The notes: a model not told the origin generated them from the sequence alone. A stretch of DNA of 64,000 bases from Streptomyces sp. NBC_00344 (GCF_036088315.1 NZ_CP107996.1:6933001-6997000); one strand, 5' to 3'; positions 45,156-55,273 are shown, counted from the stretch's first letter. A program made the numbers and translations.

Positions 45156-46612
45156 ATGAGTGTGGTGTGCCCGGATGTCCGGAGAGAATCGTTCGCGGAA
45201 GCGTCACGCTTCCGAGCAGAGTTCTACGCGTGTCTGACCGCCCGGCGTGACGAACTGTTCGAACTGACCGACGCACTGTTGTGCGTCGACGGGCGGGTCA
45301 CCTCGCCGGTGGACCTGACCATGGTGCCCGAGCACCGGCGTGCGCACGGCGCGCTGTACGGAGCTCTCAACCGGGGCCAGATCGACGCCGGGAGGCTGCG
45401 GACCTTGCTCGCTGGGCTGCCGTTGCCCCGGTTCGAGGGCGGGCGCCTGGTCCTGGCGGGCGACGTGTCGCCGTGCCTTCGCTCGGACGCACCGTGCTCG
45501 GCGGACCGGTTGTTCTGCCACGTCTACGGCCGGGCGAAGTCCGCCTCTCAGTTCATCCCAGGGTGGCCGTACTCCTTCGTCGCGGTCCTCGAACCGGGAG
45601 CCACCTCGTGGACGTCGGTCCTGGACGTGGTCCGACTCGGACCCGAAGATGATGCGACCGCAGTCACCGCCGCCCAGCTCCGCACCGTGGCCGAGCGGGC
45701 TCATCTCAGCCGGCCAATGGGCGCCCGGTGACCCGGACATCACGATCGTTATGGACGCGGGTTACGACGTCACCCGCCTGGCCTGGGTCCTGCGGGATCT
45801 TCCTGTCGAGTTGGTCGGGCGGGTCCGCAGCGACCGAGTGATGCGGCTGCCGAAGCCCTCGGCCAAGGAATACGCCCTGGCCTAGTCCCACGGCGGACGG
45901 CCGCCGAAGCACGGCAAGGAGATCCGCTTCGCCCACCCCGAGACCTGGCCCGAAGCGGCGATCACCACCGTCACCGACACCGCCAACTACGGCAAGGCCG
46001 AGGCTCAGGCGTGGGACCGTATTCACCCGAGGTTGACCCACCTCTCGGCCTGGCTGGAGCACGACGGTGAACTCCCCGTCGTTGAGGGCACTTTGGTCCG
46101 GCTGAAGGTAGCACCTCTCCAAGGAACCGGAAGCACCGCCGGTCTGGCTGTGGTCCTCCAAGACCGGCGCCGCTCCGATAGACGTGGATCTGTGGTGGCA
46201 GGTGTTCCTCCGGAGATTCGACCTTGAGCACACCTTCAGGTTCACAAAGCAGACTCTCGGCTGGACCACCCCGAAGGTCCGTACTCCCGAGGCCGCGGAC
46301 CGGTGGACATGGCTCGTCGTCGCGGCCCACACCCAACTCCGTCTCGCCCGGCCGATGGCCGCCGACCCCCGCCGGCCCTGGGAGAAACCGACCGAATTCG
46401 ACCGGCTCACCCCCGCCCGGGGCCGCCGGGGGTTCAGGAACATCCGCGCCCATCTGCTCTGTCCGGCCCGCGTTCCCCAACCCCGTGGCATCGGCCCCGG
46501 ACGCCCACCCGGCACCAAGAACCGGCACCCCGCACCCCGCTACGACGTCGGCAAAACCGTCAAGCGCCCCGAGACCGTCAAGGCCATCGGCAGACCCGGC
46601 CGATCCTGGTAG
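45156..46612 (+). pseudogene. NF041680-type transposase, frameshifted and interrupted
   Basis: From ATG 45156: FAEASRFRAEFYACLTARRD, ELFELTDALLCVDGRV, HRRAHGALYGALNRGQ. A frame change near 45700 leads to GQWAPGDPDITIVMDAGYDV and LRDLPVELVGRVRSDRVMRL. A TAG follows at 45883-45885, then RIHPRLTHLSAWLEHDGELP and FDLEHTFRFTKQTLGWTTPK. The C-terminus ends near 46612. This is a full-length transposase with at least two frame changes and one stop, hence inactive. Confidence 0.8.
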
Positions 46613-46759
46613 ATATAGAGCAAGCCAAGTCCGTTCCGTCGCCCAAGTACGCTGCTCCTATGAACGGTCGGGAGAACAAGTGGGGCCGATAGTCGGCCGT
46701 GACGGGGCTGCGGTGGCTGGCCGGTGGCCTGTCAGTGGCGCCTGGCACCATGGCCACCC

Positions 46760-47377
46760 ATGAACGCTGAATCGGCCGAACGCTCCTGGCTCCGCGACTT
46801 CCACCGCGGCTTCCTGCTTGAGGGCTACACCCTGACGCTGGTTCGCGGGCTCACTCCGCGTGAGTACCTCGACCGCATCGGCGCCCAGCCGCAGGAAGAC
46901 TGCGACGGCTTCGATAACTTCATCGCCCGGGACCGCGAATTCCAGGACGATCAGGACGACTGGGGCGACCGCATGTTCGTCGGCGCCGCCCTGGTCCATG
47001 ACGAAGACGCCGACTGGATCCTGGCCCTCGAGATCAACGGCGGCATCGAGATCCACACCGATGCAATGAAGCACGCCACTCGCGGCACCCGCGGCGTCTC
47101 GCACTTCCTCAGCCCGAACGCCATGTCCCTGTTCTCCTGGTGGGAGGACGGTGAGCTGCGCACTCGCTTCGAAGGCCCCCTCCATCGAGAAGGCAGCACA
47201 CCGGACCACCTCCTCGACCTCATGCGCCAGACGGGGTTCGACCTCGAAGCCGGCGCCTACGACCTGGAGAACTATGTCGCACTCGCGGAAGAGCTCAGCG
47301 GAGTCCACCTGACCGCGAACATGCTCGAATACGGCACCTACTCCACGGGCACCGTTGAGATCCCCACCGAGCACTGA
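46760..47377 (+). CDS. DUF6461 protein
   Basis: The 205-residue product starts at ATG 46760 (MNAESAERSWLRDFHRGFLL). It contains GYTLTLVRGLTPREYLDRIG, GDRMFVGAALVHDEDADWIL and MSLFSWWEDGELRTRFEG. These match DUF6461, a common actinobacterial family of unknown function whose members may respond to or protect against secreted toxins; that is a guess. Intact amid remnants. The ribosome-binding site is weak. Confidence 0.72.
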   Translation: MNAESAERSWLRDFHRGFLLEGYTLTLVRGLTPREYLDRIGAQPQEDCDGFDNFIARDREFQDDQDDWGDRMFVGAALVHDEDADWILALEINGGIEIHTDAMKHATRGTRGVSHFLSPNAMSLFSWWEDGELRTRFEGPLHREGSTPDHLLDLMRQTGFDLEAGAYDLENYVALAEELSGVHLTANMLEYGTYSTGTVEIPTEH

Positions 47378-47539
47378 ACCGGCGTCGTCATCGACGTCAC
47401 CGATACGCACGACACCCGCACACCTACATCAGCCTCCCCAACCCCGCGCACGATCAGCGTTAGATCGGCTGCAAGGCCATGCGGGTAGATAAGGAACAAG
47501 CTGAGGGCCTCTCGATGGGGCGTGCCGTCGAGGCGTTGA

Positions 47540-48068
47540 GTGAAGTCGCTCCCCGCCTTCCGGGCTCTCCGGATCCGGATGCACCTGCCGCACGTGAACC
47601 CGGACAACGTCTGGGCCGAGGATCTGGCCATCGGGCAGCGGCGACTGCTCAACCGCGAGGAGGACAACGCCTTCTGGGCCTGCGCCATCATCGAGGTTCT
47701 GCGGCACACCGGCGTCCACGCCGAGGAGATGCTGGAACTGAGCCACCACAGCCTGGTCCAATACCGGCTGCCGACCACCGGGGAGATCGTCCCCCTGCTG
47801 CAGATCGCCCCGTCCAAGACAGACGCCGAACGGCTGCTGGTGGTCAGCCCCGAACTGGCCGACGTGCTCAGCGCGATCATCTGCCGGATCCGCGACACCG
47901 GCGGCGCCGTGCCGCTGGTCCGGACCCGTGACTACCACGAACACGTCTGGATGCCGCCGGCCCCGCTGTTGTTCCAGCACTGCGTCGCCGCCGAACCACA
48001 GCGCATCGCCCGCGAGCGTGTCAGCGCGTTGCTGGATGATGCCCTGTCCCGCACCGGCCTGGTCGATT
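47540..48068 (+). pseudogene. tyrosine recombinase (integrase) fragment
   Basis: The frame reads REEDNAFWACAIIEVLRHTG, VHAEEMLELSHHSLVQYRLP, QIAPSKTDAERLLVVSPELA, then QRIARERVSALLDDALSRTG LVDS. It covers the first half of the catalytic domain, including the conserved Arg-containing HTGVHAEE region. The N-terminal domain and everything after 48068 (the HxxR and Tyr motifs) are missing. The frame runs on to 48355 as antisense of the next fragment. Confidence 0.7.
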
Positions 48069-48361
48069 CGGCGCCACTGCACAGTGCCCGCTGGGGTCGA
48101 TGCGATGACTGCCCGGCTCAACTGCTCGCCCAGGGTTTGGCGTTGTCCTGGCAGCGATGGGCCCTGGTCCGTATCGACCAGGGCGATCGGGAGGTGGTGC
48201 AGGTTCCCCCTCAAGTTGAGAATGCCACCCATGTAGAGCAGCGACAGGAACAGTGCCACCAGCGCGGACAGGATGGTCGGCACGAGCCAAATTTTGCCGC
48301 GACGTGCCACAACGGCGGCGCGTGCACGTGGCTGCTGCTGCCCGGAACCCGCTGAGGTCAT
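48069..48361 (-). pseudogene. DUF3533 membrane protein, N-terminal fragment
   Basis: From ATG 48361: KIWLVPTILSALVALFLSLL, YMGGILNLRGNLHHLPIALV, DTDQGPSLPGQRQTLGEQLS, ending in PAGTVQWRRIDQ. This is the first membrane segment and start of the extracellular part of DUF3533 (ABC-2-like) proteins. It is cut at the integrase junction near 48068. Confidence 0.65.
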
Positions 48362-48509
48362 GGCACTCCATCAGGTATCCCGGTCCTGTGCTGTCCCGGA
48401 CCTGGCTGTCGTCTTGAGGCCGCACACACGTGCCCCTGGCGCTCACGCGTTCGCAGTGCGTACGCACCGGTCGCGCCTACAGCGACCATATCCCCATGGC
48501 TGCCAACGC

Positions 48510-48830
48510 CCCTCCCGACACGACCGCGGCCGCGCCCACCAGCCGGGGCCGATGTCGGAGGCCCTGATGCCAACGGCGCTCGCGCGCTTGTTGATCTGAA
48601 GGCCGTTCGGGGCCGGCCGGGGATCGAGGTTGTGCGGGGCGAGCAGTGCGGTGCGGCGCAGGGAGCCTCGATGCTCTGCCCGGCACTCACGACGAGCAGC
48701 GCATGCGATCCGGCGCCGACCAGTCCGAGCGCGCCCCGTCTGCTCACGGACGGGCGGGCCAGTGCGGGTGCGACGAGCCCGTACGGATTGGACGGTTCCG
48801 GTTCGGTTTGCCCCGTGTCCGTGGCCAGGA
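48510..48830 (-). pseudogene. molybdopterin-dependent oxidoreductase fragment
   Basis: Two frames read NPYGLVAPALARPSVSRRGA, LGLVGAGSHALLVVSAGQSI, then LRRTALLAPHNLDPRPAPNG and LQINKRASAVGIR. They correspond to the membrane segment and start of the soluble domain of actinobacterial membrane-anchored molybdopterin oxidoreductases. The frame changes near 48670, and both ends are missing. Confidence 0.5.
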
Positions 48831-48834
48831 CCGA

Positions 48835-49125
48835 GCGCAGGGTGCGGGAGCATCCAGGATGTGGCGGTTGCGCAGGCAGTCGCGGTGGGCGGCGACGCAG
48901 GTCTCCACGGCTCGGCCGAGGCCCTGCCACAGATGGAACCGGTCTGCGACCTGCAAGGCGTCGGGGGCCCGCGCCGGGCCCCCTCGGCGTAGGCGCCCGC
49001 CCGGTCCCGGCAGATAATCTCCACGCCGGGGTGGCGGATCAGCCACGCGGCCAGCGGCCCGGCTTCACGCGTCGGGAGGACATCGACCACGCGATGATCT
49101 TCGACACTGGTCAAGACTGCTGTCC
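48835..49125 (-). pseudogene. ISL3-type transposase fragment
   Basis: Across two frames: VLTSVEDHRVVDVLPTREAG, PLAAWLIRHPGVEIICRDRA, GAYAEGARRGAPDALQVADR, FHLWQGLGRAVETCVAAHR. This is the middle of ISL3-family transposases (DRAGAYAEGA...A.QVADRFHL). The N-terminal zinc-finger part and the C-terminal part are missing. Confidence 0.7.
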
Positions 49126-49129
49126 CATT

Positions 49130-49443
49130 TCCACATGGGACACGAATCCCACGCTGCCGAATCCACACCGGTCCGCCCTCACGCTGACAAGGCATACGAC
49201 GTCCCTCACCTGCGTAAATGGCTGTGGGGCAAGCACATCGGAGTCCGGATTGCCCGCAAGGGAGTCGAGTCCAGCGAGCGGCTCGGCCGACGCAGATGGG
49301 TCACCGAGCGCACCATGTCCTGGCTGACTGGCTACCGCAGACTCAACCACCGCTACGAGCGGAATCCAGGCAACTACCTGGCCTTTCTCGGACTCGCCGC
49401 CACGCTCTGCTGCTACAGACGGTTCCTCAACCTCACCATGTAG
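49130..49443 (+). pseudogene. C-terminal fragment of an IS5-type transposase
   Basis: The frame reads PHADKAYDVPHLRKWLWGKH, IGVRIARKGVESSERLGRRR, WVTERTMSWLTGYRRLNHRY and ends RRFLNLTM. This includes the final Glu region of the DDE domain. The end GTAGGACATGG at 49440 matches the inverted repeat at 34240. Confidence 0.75.
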
Positions 49444-49561
49444 GACATGGTCTAAGCCGGACGAGATAGCGCCGGAGGAGAAGAACCTCGTGCGTAAGCA
49501 GCGCGACCGGCCAGTGGAGGTACTGGCCGGGGGACCACAAGGCACGCCACAGTCACCGTGA

Positions 49562-50335
49562 CACGGGTACAGCGACGCCGCCGGAGTCATCGACGCCGTG
49601 GGCCCCCAAGTCGACGCCCACCGCGTCGGACAACGGGTCTGGGTATACGGCGCCCAGTCCTACCGCCCCTTCGGCACCGCCGCCCAGTACACCGTCGTAC
49701 CTGACCACCAAGCCGGACCTCTGCCCGACCACCTCAGTGACGAGCTGGGGGCGAGCTTCGGCATCTCCGGCATCACCGCCCACCGCGCCGTCTTCGCCGA
49801 CGGCCCGGTCGACGGCCAACTGGTTCTGGTCCACGGAGTTCTCGGCGGCGTCGGCTCCCTGGCCGCCCAGCTCGCTCGCTGGGCCGGCGCCACCGTGATC
49901 GCCACCGTCCGCCGCACCGCGGACCTCAACCACGTCGACCCGGCCGTCGCCCACGCCATCGCCCTGGACACTGGCGACCCCGCCGCTTCCATCCGCGCGT
50001 ACGCGCCGCAGGGCGTCGACCGGATCATCGAGGTCGCGCTGTCCGACAACGCCGATCTCGACAACGCCGTCGCTGCCAACAACGCCGTCATCGCCGCCTA
50101 CGCCACCCGCTCGGACCGCACTGAGATCCCCTTCTGGCCTTTGCTGTTCAACAACGTCACCCTGCGGCTGCTCGGCAGCGACGACTTTCCCGGCGAGGCC
50201 AAGCGCCAGCCCGCCCGCGACCTCACCTCCGCCGCCGTCGGCGACTGTTACCCGCTGGACGACATCGCCAAGGCTCACGACCGCGTCGACGCCGGCGGTG
50301 CCCACGGCCGCATCCTGCTCACCATCCCCCGATAG
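49562..50335 (+). pseudogene. zinc-independent quinone oxidoreductase (MDR family), N-terminally truncated
   Basis: Resemblance starts HGYSDAAGVIDAVGPQVDAH (after a TGA at 49559) and continues to a normal end. It has the NADPH-binding stretch VLVHGVLGGVGSLAAQLARW AGATVIA and DDIAKAHDRVDAGGAHGRIL. About 60-70 N-terminal residues of the usual 320 are missing. GTG 49598 could start a shortened protein, but the catalytic domain would be incomplete. Confidence 0.7.
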
Positions 50336-50373
50336 CGCAGACTCGGAACACTGCCCTGCTCAACTGCCTAGCT

Positions 50374-50613
50374 CTACGGGTCGGCCCGTCGCGCTGCCAA
50401 GTATTCGGACCAGTTCCCGCCGGCGAGGGTGGCCCAGCGTTCGGCTGTCTTGGGGTGGATGCCGAGCAGGTCGGCGATGACCATGGGCGGCAGGTCTATC
50501 AGGGCGTCCATCATGGCGGTGTTCCGTGCAGCGCGGGCGGGCAGACCGTGGTGTCTCAAGGTGTCGGCGAGGCCGAGGGGGTTGCGCGGACGTCCAGGGC
50601 TGTGACCGGGCAA
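50374..50613 (-). pseudogene. C-terminal tail of an integrase-associated protein
   Basis: The minus strand reads LADTLRHHGLPARAARNTAM, MDALIDLPPMVIADLLGIHP, KTAERWATLAGGNWSEYLAA. It has a helix-turn-helix-like end seen at the C-terminus of Streptomyces phage-type integrase partner proteins (from memory). No N-terminal part is present. Confidence 0.5.
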
Positions 50614-50760
50614 GAGGTGAAGGCGTCGACCTTGACTGGAAGAGGGACTTCTACCGGGGCACCGACGCGGGCAGGAAGGAACTCGCCAAGGATGTGTGCG
50701 CCATGGCCAACACCGTCGGGGGCCTGGTCGTCGTCGGCGTAGACGACGGTAAGCAGGATC
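50604..50760 (+). pseudogene. AlbA_2/Schlafen-type domain fragment
   Basis: The frame reads EGVDLDWKRDFYRGTDAGRK, ELAKDVCAMANTVGGLVVVG, VDDGKQDQ. This is the start of the AlbA_2 (divergent AAA_4) domain: E...L(D/E)(F/W)K then D..A.AN..GG.(L/I).(I/V)G(V/I)(D/E)D. After GKQDQ the frame diverges and ends at 50822. Confidence 0.6.
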
Positions 50761-50822
50761 AGCTCTTCATCGCCTCGTCCTCGTCCAACAGCTCCAAGTC
50801 CGACTCGGGACCCGCGGACTGA

Positions 50823-51363
50823 AAGCCTTCTGGTGCACCTACTGCGAGGACTACACCCACATCAAATCCGTCGTCAACGTCACCACCACCGACCCCGAGA
50901 AGACCGCCCTGACCTCCGTGCTCGACACCTGCAGCTCCTGAGACCCCGGCACGACGCGAGCAGCGTGAAGCGGTCTCGACAGCTGCAGTACTGGGGCCAG
51001 TAGCCCCGTGACCTACGGCGTCTGATGGCCATCCGCGCGCAGTTCACGCGGGTGGCCATCGGCGGTGTGCTGTCGTCACAGGGTCGTAGAGGGTCGCGGC
51101 CTGCAAGGTGGCGTGGTTGCTGTCCCGACCCTCGGCTTTCAGCGTCAGGGGGGTGGCCTCGTGACTGGCGCAGCGGGGGATGCGGAGGCGGGGCTGGCGA
51201 GAGCGATGAGGGAGAGCGCGGCCGCACCGCGCAGCAGGTGGTTGATCACGCCCGACTTCATACCGGTCAGGTCGCGCTCCGCCGGCTGGGCCGCAGCGAG
51301 CCCACCCGCCTGGGGGTACATGCTCACTGCAGAACGGGACCTCTTCGCCACACGACTTGGGGC
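50823..51363. other. fragmentary stretch with two partial coding pieces
   Basis: On the plus strand 50825-50941 reads AFWCTYCEDYTHIKSVVNVT then TTDPEKTALTSVLDTCSS and a stop, probably the end of a lost gene. On the minus strand near 51260 a signal peptide-like piece, MKSGVINHLLRGAAALSLIA then LASPASASP, starts but does not continue. Neither is complete. Confidence 0.35.
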
Positions 51364-51840
51364 TTAGCCGTGGGTCAAGCAGTCCAGTTCGCTGCTGATC
51401 GCATCCCGCAGCACATCGTGTTGCGGGCCAAGCCTGAACTGCTCGTCACTCCACCGGTCACGCGGATACAGCCACACCGGCTTGCCTACTAGCTCGGCCG
51501 GCTCCCATTCGAATCGCGGCCAGACATGGGCATGCAAGAACGGGTCTGTGTTGCCAAGGATCTCCAGGTTGACCCGGCGGAAGCCGGGGTCCAGCCGCCG
51601 GCAGGCCCGCTCAACCGCTTCTCCGAGTTGGTCCATGTTGGACAGAAACGACAGTCGCTTGGCCCTAGGCAGGTCAGATAGCCGTTGAACATCCGGTTCG
51701 TCCGCGAGGAGAACTGAATACCCGGGCAGAAACTGAACGTCGCCGATCGCGGCGAAGCCAGAGTCAAGCCGCCGCAGCACAGTCGGATTCTGGCCCCGCA
51801 GAGCAGCCCCGATCCTGTCCATCCGCCAGTCACCAGTCAT
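51364..51840 (-). CDS. HIT family hydrolase
   Basis: The 158-residue product (MTGDWRMDRIGAALRGQNPT) carries the HIT-type active site in FLHAHVWPRF (His-x-His-x-hydrophobic). It has the family's VLRRLDSGFAAIGDVQFLPG YSVLL N-terminal strand pattern. It is similar to proteins named diadenosine tetraphosphate hydrolase. It probably hydrolyses a nucleotide phosphoanhydride or phosphoramidate. Complete and alone. Confidence 0.78.
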   Translation of the reverse strand: MTGDWRMDRIGAALRGQNPTVLRRLDSGFAAIGDVQFLPGYSVLLADEPDVQRLSDLPRAKRLSFLSNMDQLGEAVERACRRLDPGFRRVNLEILGNTDPFLHAHVWPRFEWEPAELVGKPVWLYPRDRWSDEQFRLGPQHDVLRDAISSELDCLTHG

Positions 51841-52416
51841 GGCCCGAACCTACCCACAGGTGATCAAGACCTGCTCTTCGCCCCCACCCACCGAGCCGAA
51901 TAGCGCAGGGTTGAAACACCGACTCTTCCCCAGTCGCACGGTCGCTCGTGCTGCCGCACACCCCATGGATGGTCCGCTGCTGGCTGGCTCTCCGTTCTGA
52001 CCCGCTACTGCACCTGGAAGTGTTCGCGGGCGTACGCGCGCAGCTCCTTCATGGGCTGCTCAGGTCGTCCGTCAAGGCGGCTGATCAATGCACACGCCAG
52101 GTCAACGCAGCGCGTCGACGCCGAGGTCACGGCCGAAGCTCTTCGCCCTGCACAGCACCCTCGCGTTCCAACCGAACCCACGGATCTACCGACCTGAAGC
52201 AGACCGGTGTCCCTGCGGGTTCAGGCTGAAGGACCTTCGGTTTCCTTGAACCCACGGGGATCAAAGGGGATCGCCGAGATAAGCTCAAAAGGGGCGGGAT
52301 GATCTTGAAGCCCCGAGCGCCGGGCCCGTCCCGTATTTCAGAGGGACACCTACGCTGTTCTGCCAGCGACAGAACACCGGCCGGACAGGGCTCGACGATC
52401 ACTACAGTCCAGTCTC
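51841..52416. other. intergenic, no gene supported
   Basis: One low-quality plus-strand frame (51948-52229) has no recognised family. The last 100 bp should hold the promoter of the decayed hydrolase gene. Confidence 0.4.
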
Positions 52417-53059
52417 ATGACGACGATTACGACGCGTACGGTCGAGTACTCGGCCGACGGTTTGACGATGATCGGGCACCTCGCGCTCCCGGCCGGTGTC
52501 GACCGCCGGCCCGCAGTGCTGCTCGGGCCAGAGGGCATGGGGCTCAGCGACGTCGAGTGCCGCCGGGCCGATGCTCTCGCCGAGCTGGGGTATGTAGCGC
52601 TGGCCTTCGACCTTCACGGCGGGCGCTATTTGGGTGACCCCGAGGAGATGCTGGCCCGTTGCATGCCACTGCTCGCTGATCCCGACCGGATGCGACGCAT
52701 CGGCCATGCGGCGCTCGACGAGTTGCGCACCGAAACCCGGACCGACCCCGACCGGACCGCCGCCATCGGCTACGGCACCGGGGTCGGAAGACCCGATCAT
52801 GCCGCCCGCGCAACGGAACGCGTTCACCGCCGAGATGCAGGCCGCGGGCGTCGACTGGCGCCTCACTGTCTACGGCGGCGCCTTGCACGCCTTCCATCAC
52901 CCGCCGGTCGACCACCCCTTGGCCCCCGGCGTCGGCTACCACCCACAGCACGCGCAGCGAGCCTGGCGCGACGTCGTCGACTTGCTGGCCGAGTGCCTGC
53001 CCGTGACGGAGTTTCCCTGCGGATCCCGCTCATCAGCTGCGATAGGTTGCCCGCCATGA
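52417..53059 (+). pseudogene. dienelactone hydrolase family protein, internally deleted
   Basis: From ATG 52417: EYSADGLTMIGHLALPAGVD, PAVLLGPEGMGLSDVECRRA, ALAFDLHGGRYLGDPEEM, AAIGYGTG. The frame then changes, and GSEDPIMPPAQRNAFTAEMQ, AAGVDWRLTVYGGALHAFHH (catalytic His) and VGYHPQHAQRAWRDVVDLLA follow in the next frame to TGA 53057-53059. About 40 residues around the nucleophile are missing at the junction near 52785. The stop overlaps the ATG of the next gene (ATGA). Confidence 0.72.
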
Positions 53060-53604
53060 CTGAGCTCGGACCCGTTGCCTGGCCACCTTCCCCGATAAGG
53101 ACCGAACGGCTCGTGCTCCGCGAGTCCGAGGTCCGGGACCGTGCGGCATTCATTGAACTGTTCGCCTTGCCAGAGGTGCGCACCTATCTCGGTGGCCCTC
53201 GACCGCGTGACGAGCTCGAACGCGCGGTGCCTGAACTGCCCGGTCGGCGCCCTGGCCTTTTCGTGATCGATCTCGACGGAGCGATGATCGGCTCGATCAC
53301 GCTGGATCGGCGCGACGCGGAGCGTCCAGGGCCCGTCCGTCCGGACGCCGGGGAGGCGGAGCTCGGCTATATGTTCCTGCCGGAGGCGTGGGGATGCGGG
53401 TATGCCGCCGAGGCGTGCGCGGCGGCGCTCGGCTGGTTCGCCAACGTGCTTCCTGGCAAGCCGGTGGTGCTCTGCACTCAGACTGCCAACGTCCGCTCGA
53501 TGCGCCTCGCGGCGAAGTTGGGGTTCACCGAGGTGCAACGGTTCGAGGAGTGGGGCGCCGAGCAGTGGTTCGGCGTGTGGTCCCCGGCCACGGTGCCTGG
53601 TTGA
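53056..53604 (+). CDS. GNAT family N-acetyltransferase
   Basis: This encodes 182 residues from ATG 53056. GNAT motifs are present: IRTERLVLRESEVRDRAAF, GYMFLPEAWGCGYAAEACAA (acetyl-CoA loop) and TQTANVRSMRLAAKLGFTEV. It belongs to the RimJ/RimL-like branch that acetylates small molecules or protein N-termini; the substrate is unknown. Its ATG overlaps the stop of the broken hydrolase, so it was probably coupled to it and may now be less well translated. Confidence 0.88.
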   Translation: MTELGPVAWPPSPIRTERLVLRESEVRDRAAFIELFALPEVRTYLGGPRPRDELERAVPELPGRRPGLFVIDLDGAMIGSITLDRRDAERPGPVRPDAGEAELGYMFLPEAWGCGYAAEACAAALGWFANVLPGKPVVLCTQTANVRSMRLAAKLGFTEVQRFEEWGAEQWFGVWSPATVPG

Positions 53605-53834
53605 GCTTGGACTTGGGCCTGCCTGGCGGCCTTCGAGGGCAGCGCCGGCGGATGAAGTGGCGAAGCAGCGAGTGGGAGACGCAGACTTCGTAGTCGTCCA
53701 TGAGCCACAGCCATATCGGGGGTTGGGGAACATCGGAACGAAAACTGGCGCTAAGCCTTGATCAGTCCTGGTGGACGGCTGACGGAGCGTCGGAGACCGG
53801 ACCCGTCTGAAGTCTTCCCACGGATAACGCCCTA

Positions 53835-54657
53835 TTATCTGCGGGAGTGTGTCTGCCCTTCCCACAAGGCGCGCATTGCCTCTTCGATCGGCGCCAGCGG
53901 GTCCTTTCCCGACATGGTCGATAGGGCAGTGCCGAACTTCTGACGAGCGTTGCGTAGTTCACCGAGCATGGTGCCCAGAGTGGCCCGGCTGTTGTTGGGC
54001 TGTACGACCGAGTGCGCCGCAGCCTCCACAGCTTTGATGGCCTCGCTGTAGGCGTGAACTGGCTTTGGCATGCGCCCGTAAGCGGCCTGCCACGCAGCGG
54101 TCAGATGCTCGCCAGCAGAGCCAGCAGAGCCAGCAGAGCCAGCAGAGCCAGCAGAGCCAGCAGAGCCAGCAGAGCCAGCAGAGCCAGCAGAGCCAGTCTG
54201 AGACGTCGCTTCGGCGACAGTCTGTTGTACGGCGTCGCCCACGGCTGGCATGACGCGCTCTTCCAAGCGGTCGCCTGTGTCCGCCACGCGATACGCCGAC
54301 CCTCCCTCGTTCAAAATCCTCACGAGGGCATCAACCCAGCCCTTGGACAGGCGGCCCTCGCCAATGAGGTCCAGCACCTGGTCCACCACGTCGAGCAGAG
54401 CGTCATCGGTGGAGCTGGTCAAAGGTTCGAGGTACCTGGCGACGCCTGAATGCTCCTGAGATGGAGGGAGACGCAGTCAGCAGAAGGACGGTGCGGACCG
54501 CCTCCGTGTCAACTCCTCCACGGAACCCGAACGCTTCGGACACCCACGACTGCAAGGGTTCGACGAGGTACTGGGGCGCCCCCTCATGCGGTCCGTCGAA
54601 GGTGGGCGCGGATCTTCCTGTACGGACGGAGAAACGAGGACGCGATGGCATGGTCAT
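53835..54657 (-). pseudogene. abortive-infection-like protein with an SAG repeat, frameshifted
   Basis: From ATG 54657: RPRFSVRTGRSAPTFDGPHE, GAPQYLVEPLQSWVSEAFGF, then a frame change near 54460, and EPLTSSTDDALLDVVDQVLD, LIGEGRLSKGWVDALVRILN, ending PLAPIEEAMRALWEGQTH. It resembles Streptomyces proteins of about 280-350 residues whose C-terminal half recalls abortive-infection families; that link is weak. Between the halves of the C-terminal domain, nine SAG triplets come from a 9-bp tandem repeat. From ATG 54422 a 195-residue C-terminal protein could still be made. Confidence 0.55.
54111..54191. repeat. nine tandem copies of GCCAGCAGA
   Basis: Nine exact 9-bp units lie in frame within the minus-strand gene and encode nine Ser-Ala-Gly triplets. 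Unit length keeps the frame, so copy number can change without killing the gene. Confidence 0.9.
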
Positions 54658-54872
54658 AGCGGGACGGTACCGGCGGCCTTGAGCGCCTTGCACTGCATAT
54701 CGCACCAGATCATCGTGGCGCGGGCAGCGAAGCAGGGGTGTCGCTCGGCAGCAAGGAGTCGCGGCCGGCTGCCAGCTCCGGCAGGTACTTTGTCCGCCCG
54801 TCCTGCTACAGCACTTCGCCCCGGCACGGGCGTTGATCGGCTCGTACCAGGGCGGGCAGGAGTTCAGCGGCG

Positions 54873-55061
54873 TTATTGGCCGCTGCTGACTTCAAACTCC
54901 TCTCCGGTTTCATCAGTAACCGAGATTCCCTGCCAGAAGTTGACCCTCACGCCCTTGTGGCTGCTCGAGCCTGGAGCTTGATCTGCAAAGGCGGGTCCTG
55001 CCAACGACAACGCAGCCACCGTGAGGGCAAGAGCGGCGATCGCACGCGTAGTGATCTTCAT
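54873..55061 (-). CDS. small secreted protein
   Basis: The 62-residue product has a clear signal peptide (MKITTRAIAALALTVAALSL then AGPAFA, cut before DQA) and a short mature part (SSHKGVRVNFWQGISVTDET, ending EFEVSSGQ). Function unknown. The mature part of about 35 residues is short, so the 3' end may be truncated. Confidence 0.5.
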   Translation of the reverse strand: MKITTRAIAALALTVAALSLAGPAFADQAPGSSSHKGVRVNFWQGISVTDETGEEFEVSSGQ

Positions 55062-55273
55062 GGGCTGCTAACGAGTCCAGGTATGAGCGGTCACGGAGGC
55101 GCCTTCTTGGCCCTGTTCTCGTATAGCTACCGCCAGGTGGCGTCTAGCGCTGAGTAACTACTTGCGGCTGCGGCGACAAGGGCGGTGTCGGGCCCCATCA
55201 TGGCCGCCCCTGACTCCTCGCGCGCCTGACGAACGGCGCTGCTCGTGTCAGTGCCCTGGGGCAGGATCGAAGG

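Noticed and set aside
54111..54191. CRISPR-like tandem repeat
   Set aside because: The units are 9 bp without spacers and encode Ser-Ala-Gly in frame, so it is a coding repeat, not an array.
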